Assembly: GCA_950022655.1 (NCBI GenBank)
Contig: OX465582.1
Location: 96,424,704-96,488,703 of the forward strand
Length of the DNA: 64,000 nt
Source of the DNA: Alentia gelatinosa
Lineage: Eukaryota; Annelida; Polychaeta; Phyllodocida; Polynoidae
Direction: 5' to 3'
How positions within the stretch are numbered: the first letter of the stretch is position 1; each line of letters starts with the position of its first letter. A program made the position numbers and the translations under genes. The notes below the pieces were generated by a model that worked only from the letters and a program-made list of their open reading frames with translations, did no database searches and was not told where the DNA came from. Positions 57,270 through 64,000 of the stretch are shown one piece after another.

Positions 57270-58736
57270 CTGCTAACATGTATGAGGCTGACGACACTGT
57301 CGTGATCGGATGGCGTCGGATCTCAATGTGCTGCGCTAACTCGCAATACGGCTGAGGCCTATAGCTTTCAGTTACCAGGTTCTATGTCTAGGGGGCCAGC
57401 AGGGATCCGGTTCCGGCACAATTATGAGGGGCACTGAAAGGCGTTTCTGAGCCTTGCCGACATTACTCGACAATCCCCTACGGCCACTTTAGCAAATTAG
57501 TGAAAGGAAGACGATGCTCGCCCACCGCCAGGGGCAGGCTGGGGCGGGCTGGTCACATGACCCTACAGGGCGTGCCTTCCGGGAAGAGCCACTGCGCATG
57601 TCGGAGATAGGGGCGGAAGTGGATGAGGCTTTCTTAACCACCTCAAGCTGCAACACAAAACCCTCGCACGTCCTCCTAATGGAGAATAGGGCAGAGGTCC
57701 TGTTGGAGAATGTAATGCACTCATACCGTAGGTATCATCAGCACATGTATATGGGCGGTCGGATGCTTTCGATATTCTACCAGTGATTTTGTCTGTAGTT
57801 TTACATTCTGCTGAATGTGGCTCTAGATATGTCAATGTTACTCTATTCTAACAACAACATGTATATATCAATAGATATGTAACTTCCCCAGTCATGATAT
57901 AAAGATCACAAAAAAACCAGATCTGTATTAGATGGGGCCATTTTCCATGTCTGGCGTTTTGTTATTATATTCAATATACGCTATACTTATTGACTCTACT
58001 ATTTCATAACTAAAACTTGATTTCAGATCTGTTTGACATATAATGAATTAATGATTCTTTATTTAGATTCATAGAAATCGAGTGTGATGACGCCCGTATA
58101 GCAGAATTAGTATTGACATATTGGGAACACCTTTTAATGCTTGGCTTCGTGAATTACTCTGCGGTCAAGGGGACTCAGGGGAGTACGGACCATGTTATTT
58201 TCATCTCGTTTCCTTCTAATTAGCACATGCTGATATACGGGGAAGCGACATACGATTGAAACTGTACCAGACTCCGTCCGTAATTTTGACATGTTAATAA
58301 TATCATATTAGTATGTAGATTAAAAAAACACGTGACAAACAGGAGATACGTACGGTACAATAAATATATATCATTTGGTTGGTGCTTGTAACACAAATCA
58401 ATAAGTATCTGACTATATCTATATCATTATATATTCTGTCAGCCCTGTATTAATAGTATGTACATTTTACATGTATATAAGCACATAAGGTCTGTGTAGT
58501 TAGGTTAAAGCAGGTATGAAGTGACAGACACCTTCCCGCGTGCAGAAAAGACCGATTAACCCTCTACACCCTCTAAACCTCTGCAATGACTCATCCAAGT
58601 CTTCTGCTGAAGCATTAACCCTTGGTCTTCTTCGGAACAGATATCTTAGTTGGTTTGCCAAAGCTAGTGACATTTTTTTTTTTTTTTTCAAATATAATGA
58701 AGGACAACCGAAATAGCCCTATGATACAGGGATAAT
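57270..58736. other. Intronic, no gene recognised
   Basis: A GC-richer section at 57290-57660 has overlapping unrecognised frames on both strands. The remainder is AT-rich. Confidence 0.4.
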
Positions 58737-59122
58737 ATAGGGTTGCCAGCTGGCGTCAGAAAAAATACATTGAAATATATTTTATTGCAGACCATTACAT
58801 ACACATTGCAGTGGGGAATCACGGGAAAGCTCAGGTGTTTTACATGGGTCAGTGGGGAGGTTAAGTGGGGGCTCATGGGTTATGGTTGACTTGGGATATT
58901 TAGCAGTTGGTATATCAATATTACACGATGAATTATTATTTTTATTATGAAAATTTGTTTGTTTAGTTTAACGTCCAATATGTTCGAATAGACTTTTGTT
59001 CTGAAAATGAAAACTTTTGTGGGTTTTTTTTTGTTCTGATTAGAAGTGTTTCTGCCTCGTATCCTTAACTGAAAACGAAAACATGAATTCCAATGGCCAC
59101 ATTGAAAACTGGCATCCCTGCT
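58737..59122. mobile_element. GGGATGCCAGTTGGGG element with SINE-tail fragment inside
   Basis: AGGGTTGCCAGCTGGCGTCA to AAAACTGGCATCCCTG. It encloses a SINE-tail-like piece at 58954-58996 (TTTAGTTTAACGTCCAATAT) in the common orientation. It ends about 120 bp from the donor of the acidic exon. Confidence 0.78.
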
Positions 59123-59242
59123 GAGTATTACAAAAAAGCATCATAGCAATTCCATCTTGCTTTCATCTCCAATACATCCATCACGCTTCTATCAAGTGAA
59201 GAAATTAAAAGTGACAAAATAAACACTACATGCGACTCTCAC

Positions 59243-60090
59243 CTTCTCCTTGGCCACGGCGGGTTTTCGTTTCTTCTTGTCTCGCCGCTTGTCGTACCAG
59301 GCTCCACCGCGACGCCGGAAGACGCGCCCGCCGCGCCCCCTGCCGTGCCTGCCCCCGGATGTGGACTTGGCGCGTAGCGGGGGCTCGGGGCGCTGTGGGC
59401 CGTCGTCGTCCACGTACTCATCCCCCTCTTCCTCCTCCTCCTCCTCGTCCTCCTCGTCGTCGTAGAGGAAGTTGGGCGTACCCCGCGCAGGTCGGTAATC
59501 CCCATCCTCCTCCTCCTCTTCCTCCTCCTCCACGGTATCTCTGGTAAATCCGCCGCGTGTGGACCCACGCTGCTGGCCGCCGCCCTTCCCTCGGCACCTG
59601 CCGGATTTGACCGGGGCCAGCCTGCCTACACTCCCCACACTCTCCTCCTGCTCCTCCTCCTCTCCCGCAGAGTAATCCTCATCGTCGTCATCGTACTCCT
59701 CCTCCTGGTGGTGGTGGTGGTCGCCGTCGTCGTGCGTTGGATCCCTGGGGTCAGCACGCTTCCGGTGGTGGTTGTGCCCACTTCCGGTGGGGCGTTTCTT
59801 GGCGCCGCGCGCGCGGTGTGACGTCACGCGGCGCGTCTCCTCGTGCTCGTTCTCCTCGTGCTCGTCCTCCTCTTCCTCCTCGTCCTCGTCCTCCTCCTCG
59901 CTGCCCGAGTCGCTCTGGAAGATGACCCCGAGCCGCTCGCGCGTCACCCGCACGCTCTCGCGGCCGCAGCGCTGGCGGTTCTGGCGCTTGAAGCGCTTGA
60001 TGATCTTGCGGTACTCCTCTCGTTTGAGCTCGCGCTCGTAGGCGGCGTTCTTGTTGTAGCAGTTGGACGGACGACGAACGCCTTTCGTGG
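59243..60090 (-). CDS. BCOR: BCOR-like exon: acidic/RG-rich region upstream of ankyrin repeats
   Basis: An 848-nt internal exon, the most upstream found. The acceptor is a pyrimidine-rich tract ending TTGCAG; the donor is AAG|GTGAGAG. It enters with two bases of a split codon, then 282 codons, and ends in phase 0, joining the next exon as AKEK|VETES. Numbering from the first full codon, residues about 10-45 form a highly charged basic helix-like stretch (KREEYRKIIKRFKRQ). Acidic runs of Glu and Asp follow around 60-80, 125-160 and 190-235, then an RG/RGG-rich segment (GGRHGRGRGG) and a basic tail (DKKKRKP) that could be a nuclear localisation signal. The DNA is strongly purine-biased on the sense strand. 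No catalytic domain is visible. Assignment rests on in-phase splicing to the ankyrin exons. An upstream phase-1 exon must exist but was not found before the window edge. Confidence 0.85.
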
Positions 60091-60151
60091 CTGCAAGACA
60101 GAAACAGCGGAACCCATTAGTAAACTTAACAGGAAATTGCAATGCATTTAT

Positions 60152-60192
60152 ATATACATATATATATGTATTATATATATATATATATATAT
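60152..60192. repeat. (TA)n microsatellite
   Basis: Interrupted TA dinucleotides just upstream of the acidic exon. Confidence 0.85.
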
Positions 60193-60856
60193 TCTTTATT
60201 TAGTCTGTAAGGGTAAACAACCATACGGCTGGTATGATCTACATTTACAGACATCCAGGTAGTTCATCAGTATATACATGTAGCTTGAGTGTACACTTAA
60301 GACAAAACACCATACTTTCATAATGGTTGGAACATACAACCTCGCACTCATTTTTTGTCAATAGTAAAGCTATTGATCTTATACATAAATCCATACAGTT
60401 TATAAGGTTTCACATAGCATAGGTGTTGAGGCATCGTAAATACATGTTTGATACTCCCTTGGTATCAGTAATACATGTACACATATATTAACTTCACAAT
60501 ATGCCTTTTAACCACTTTTCACAAATGACAATTCTGAGTCTCCTTCCTTAGTACAACATGCCAGAAATGTTGACAACATATGATTAACTCCACACTAAAG
60601 ATATCGCGACTTTGTTGTCCATATTTTGGGAAAATTTAAATATAGCATAGCAAGTTCGTATATCTGGGTATTTTATGCAAGTAAACTCAAGATACAACAT
60701 AGCTGACTATAATGAGGAAACGGTAAACCCCACAATTTCTCTGTTACATTAATATGTCTCTATATTTGGATCTTACAACAGGTAGGATGAGATATTGCGG
60801 GTCTAAACCACTGCTAACATGCTGCACTTACTGATGACAAATTACTTCTGCAAATG
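60193..60856. other. Upstream intron, no feature recognised
   Basis: AT-rich. No upstream exon with a phase-1 donor could be identified on the minus strand. Confidence 0.45.
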
Positions 60857-61004
60857 TAGACTTGCCCAAGTCATTGATTATGGACATTATTAAAAAAATT
60901 AAATTACTTTGGAATACGTGAACATTCCCTAAAGCCTGATGGGCCCAGTATCCCAGCGAAGAGGGGTAGGGTAGCCATAGGATGCAGGGACTGAAGCCAG
61001 TCTA
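60857..61004 (+). mobile_element. TAGACT MITE, short copy
   Basis: Starts TAGACTTGCCCAAGTC, ends GAAGCCAGTCTA. Flanked on both sides by CTGCAAATG, a perfect 9-bp duplication. Confidence 0.92.
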
Positions 61005-61368
61005 CTGCAAATGGTGCGTCCACCAATCCAAGACAAATCAAACCGAATCTAAACTTACCCAGGCTAAGAATGTCAAAGATGGAATAATGTCCTACTTTAG
61101 GACCACTCCCCCCACACACACACTATACAATTTTGGGTAGTGTTATAGTCTGAAATCGATAAGTTCAACATATAGCGTCCCTATAGGATATATAGCTATT
61201 GTGCTATTGATGCGGCCACCTTGCCCCCCGACGCCATCCATAACACCAGGTGGAGGGACCAATTATCAATGGATTTTATCAAAAATATTTGTGGGGCTTG
61301 CCATGGAGGAATTCTAGCCTTTTTTCAATATTATCTGTAGATTATAACAACTGATAACTATAGTTAGC

Positions 61369-61387
61369 CCCCCCCCCCCCCCCCCCG
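61369..61387. repeat. C homopolymer
   Basis: Run of about 18 C; its length in the assembly is unreliable. Confidence 0.85.
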
Positions 61388-61587
61388 CGACTATGGTGGC
61401 GCTATGTTATAATTTACTAGCGGATGAGGGCAGAACCTGCAATCACTCTGTGCCCTACAGACCTGTGACAGATGGTAGGAAACCTGTAAACGTCCCTGCT
61501 CCCTCACCTGAGCGGGACCCATGCTCCACCAGCCGCTACCTGCCACCACCATCCGACGCAGACGGTGGTGGAGGTGGTGGTGTGGAG

Positions 61588-62031
61588 TAGACTTGCTGGA
61601 GTCTTTGATTATGAACTTTCATTAAATGATTAAACACAATAAGAATAAAGTTCATTTAAGTATGTATCCTTCTCTAACTGGCCCATGAATCAAAGACTTG
61701 TCCACTATGAACCAAATCTCCTGTTTATAGCCCCAAACCACTCCCTGTAACCTTATACTTCCTCCTACCCCTCTCTCTCCAGTTCCCTGGCTGCCTGTGC
61801 TGTCATAGCAATAAATTTCGACTGCTCCTGACTGTGACCGGATTAAGATCAAGTGAGAGGGTATCATTCTCCCAGCAGATATCCTGACCAGTAGCCAGTA
61901 TATCTGTGTGGAGAGTGCTGGAAATCCTGGAGCTAAACAGCACAAGTAATCCAACAACATAACCGATTGTACCAGTCCCTGTATCCCAGCGAGGATGGTA
62001 GCCATAGGATACAGGGACTGGAGCCAGTCTA
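61588..62031 (+). mobile_element. TAGACT MITE, full length, first of a pair
   Basis: Starts TAGACTTGCTGGAGTC, ends GGAGCCAGTCTA. Flanked by GGTGTGGAG on both sides, 9 of 9. The interior matches 38086 throughout. Confidence 0.93.
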
Positions 62032-62049
62032 GGTGTGGAGGGACACACA

Positions 62050-62243
62050 TAGACTTGCTCAAGTCTTTGATTATGAACATTCATTAAATGATTAAATAAA
62101 CTCGGAATACAATTCATTATAGTGTGTGTCCTTCTGTGACTGGCCCATGAATCAAAGACTTGTCCACTCTGACCAGAATCTCCTGTTTATGTGTCACTCA
62201 GAAGGGGTGGAGGGGTAGGAGACAGGGACTGGAGGCCAGTCTA
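62050..62243 (+). mobile_element. TAGACT MITE, deleted copy, second of a pair
   Basis: Starts TAGACTTGCTCAAGTC, ends GGAGGCCAGTCTA. Flanked by GGACACACA on both sides, 9 of 9. Its left duplication directly abuts the right duplication of the first copy. Confidence 0.92.
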
Positions 62244-62284
62244 GGACACACAGTGTGGAAGATACAAGGAGCTCTCTACTACAT

Positions 62285-62395
62285 CTCCGCCACTACACCA
62301 CCACCTCCACCACCACTAGCACCACCCACCACCACCACCCCCACCACCACCACCGCTACACCACCGCCGCCAGCACCACTCCTACCACTGCTGCC
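62285..62395. repeat. (CCA)n simple repeat
   Basis: Imperfect CCACCACCA/CCGCCG units over about 110 bp. Confidence 0.88.
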
Positions 62396-62875
62396 GCCCA
62401 GAGCAGCTGATATTTTACATGGCCTCGGTCAATAACGGGTCGGGCATTGAATGACCGGTTATCGGCCGCTAATGACGTTATGACGTATACTTTGAGACAG
62501 AGCCGCTTAGAAAAAAATATACACAGGTATGAACACCATGCATATGTGATCTCTTTCGTTACCTTTGATACCTCTGTGTGTGTGTGTGTGTGACTTGAGA
62601 TAAATACACACTCCTGACTTCCGCTTGTCGCGACCCTTTACTAATCCTAGGTCTTACCTCGCCACTACATAGGAATATATTATAGCTAAACGCATACATA
62701 CAGGGAGCTATTATACCACACAGCTGTGCCGGGCAGAATTGAAATGTCAGCCAATTAATAGAGCTTCCTCCGGAGCCATGCGGGGGTGCCTAATGTCCTC
62801 TATGAATACATACATGAAAGGGGGAATGACAGAAAAGCTGTGTTGTAATGTGTGTGAGAAGCGGGGTGGTTGGCT
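62396..62875. other. No feature recognised
   Basis: Mixed-composition DNA with a short (TG)n at 62574-62591. Confidence 0.45.
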
Positions 62876-63090
62876 GGCGGAGGTTTGGGGTAGGGGTGTA
62901 AAGAGAGAAGGCGGGGAGTGGGGGGAGTTGCCGGGAGCGGCGGGCGGGGCGGCGGGAGGGCGGAAGGGGGCGGGCGGGAGGGCGGGCGGAGCGGTGGAGA
63001 ACCGCGTGATCACGCACCGCCATCCTCGGCCAAGGTCAAGGCCGTTCAACTCCGCCAAGGGCTGGGCTCGAGGCTGGCCATAGAGCCGTG
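62876..63090. other. GC-rich, G-tract-rich islet
   Basis: Dense GGCGGG tracts on the plus strand and many CpG. CAAGGTCAAGG near 63033 is a nuclear-receptor half-site. A minus-strand frame remains open across it (proline-rich) and could be an upstream exon, but nothing identifies it. Confidence 0.45.
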
Positions 63091-64000
63091 TGAGAAGCGC
63101 GTCTTCTCTGCGTCTGTGTTGGCATATGGACAGACAGACGCAAGTAGAGATAGACAGCGAATTGGCCAGACTGTCGGCTTGACTGATAACAATATTGCAA
63201 CAAAAGAAATATATATATATATCTTGAGATGTCAGGGTGGATAGATGACTGAATGGAGAGACATTCGGCAGGATCCATAGGATGCTGGATATATAGGAAT
63301 TAATTGATAGGTAACCCAGACACACATGAACGGATAGAGTCGTAATGATTCCTGTACATGTATTTGATTAATAATATGGGAACAATGTCGAGAAAAATCG
63401 GCACACCGATTTTCGGAAATCGGGCCCCGATTTCTTTGAAAAATACATGTATTTGAATAACACAGCCTTCATGATAAGGGCCATCATACACCTGATAAAG
63501 AGATAGATGGATGGACAAGGCAGCAAACTAATGTATAGATACGGCAGAAATATTTTGTTTAGAAACAGCAGAAGCTGAGTACATATGAAGTGAATTACAG
63601 AGGAAAATGATGGTCAATAAATGGACAGAGTAGAGATAACACAAAGCAGACAGATATTGAGACCGTACACGGGTAAACAGACAGGAGGAGATAGGGCGGC
63701 GGGTCGTTGCCCGGGCAAGCCCTGGTTATCCCAGGCCGCTCCATCCTAACAGCGGGCTTGAGCAATTCACCTCCCCTCCCCTCCCCTCCCCTCCCCGATC
63801 CCACCCAGCCACCCACCCTCCCTCCCTCCCGCCCGCCCGCCCAAACACACCAACACACACCGTAATCCATCAGCCCGACCATCACAGCGCCGCCGTGTCC
63901 TGGAACCCAGCGCAGCCACGTGCTGGTCGTGGGTGCCAGTGGCTCGGACAAGGTGTGGGTAGATAGGGGTGGGTAGAGTGGTAGGCGGTGGGTAGATTGT
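63091..64000. repeat. Mixed sequence with (CCCCT)n and (CCCG)n tracts
   Basis: CCCTCCCCTCCCC and CCCGCCCGCCC tracts at about 63769-63845 give G-rich minus-strand ORFs. Nothing recognisable otherwise. Confidence 0.5.

Larger units (their letters stand above)
16506..60090 (-). other. BCOR: BCOR-like gene, partial (six supported exons)
   Basis: Span of the supported part of a BCL6-corepressor homologue. Six exons on the minus strand carry, in order, an acidic/basic low-complexity region, three ankyrin repeats, a linker and the beginning of a PUFD domain. That order is diagnostic of BCOR/BCORL1. All five junctions have GT donors and AG acceptors, and the phases agree (0, 0, 2, 1, 1). In characterised animals BCOR is a nuclear scaffold of the non-canonical Polycomb complex PRC1.1; its PUFD binds PCGF1. 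The protein is incomplete here: the N-terminal exons lie beyond the right edge, and the C-terminal PUFD is only partly located. Introns are roughly 17.6, 10.4, 0.9, 1.7 and 11.5 kb and full of non-autonomous mobile elements. One invertebrate BCOR gene usually represents both vertebrate BCOR and BCORL1, so the symbol denotes the family. Confidence 0.93.

Noticed and set aside
62747..63325. 192-codon minus ORF as an upstream BCOR-like exon
   Set aside because: It crosses a G/C-tract islet and is proline-rich from composition; no conserved motif or phase-1 donor could be established.

Overview
This window is animal nuclear DNA: large introns, split exons with GT/AG borders, tRNA-derived SINEs, many MITEs and an interstitial TTAGGG tract. 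The one gene I can establish is a partial homologue of BCOR (BCL6 corepressor, a subunit of the PRC1.1 Polycomb complex) on the minus strand. The repeat content and the intact invertebrate-like BCOR suggest a marine invertebrate, most likely a spiralian such as a mollusc or annelid, but that assignment is inference. GENE: six exons, read from high to low coordinate, join with consistent phases: 60090-59243 (acidic and basic low-complexity segment), 41673-41527 and 31138-30975 (ankyrin repeats 1-2), 30053-29908 (ankyrin repeat 3 and helical cap), 28246-28163 (linker) and 16644-16506 (acidic linker and start of the PUFD domain). Together they encode about 509 residues. The N-terminal part lies above 64000. 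The rest of the PUFD is not securely found; 9707-9578 is a candidate terminal exon. Intron sizes are about 17.6, 10.4, 0.9, 1.7 and 11.5 kb. LAYOUT: 1-9500 is repeat-rich and has no secure gene. It holds a TTAGGG-type tract near 2.7 kb and a large interrupted inverted repeat at 4.7-6.45 kb. 9.6-10.3 kb has the candidate last exon next to a G-rich minisatellite. 13.4-15 kb has GC-rich, promoter-like sequence. 16.5-60.1 kb is the BCOR-like gene, whose introns are packed with transposable elements. 60.1-64 kb is upstream intron or flank with more MITEs and a GC-rich islet. REPEATS: about a dozen families recur. (1) A tRNA-Thr-like SINE has nine copies or fragments, all in the gene's sense orientation. 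(2) A MITE with TAGACT termini has ten copies with recognisable 9-bp target duplications, as in Mutator-like elements; each terminus is itself a small hairpin. (3) Composite two-hairpin elements have about 18 copies, with variable stems but a shared tip around GGCTTCGCC. (4) Elements with a shared palindromic core (AACATGTT) have arms built from different short words. (5) Further TIR MITEs include the AGTAAAACCCCGC, GGGGCC and GGGGCCATCCATAAA families. No transposase or reverse transcriptase ORF was recognised, so all appear non-autonomous. The strongest candidates for something undescribed are the families that keep hairpin structure while their arm sequences change.
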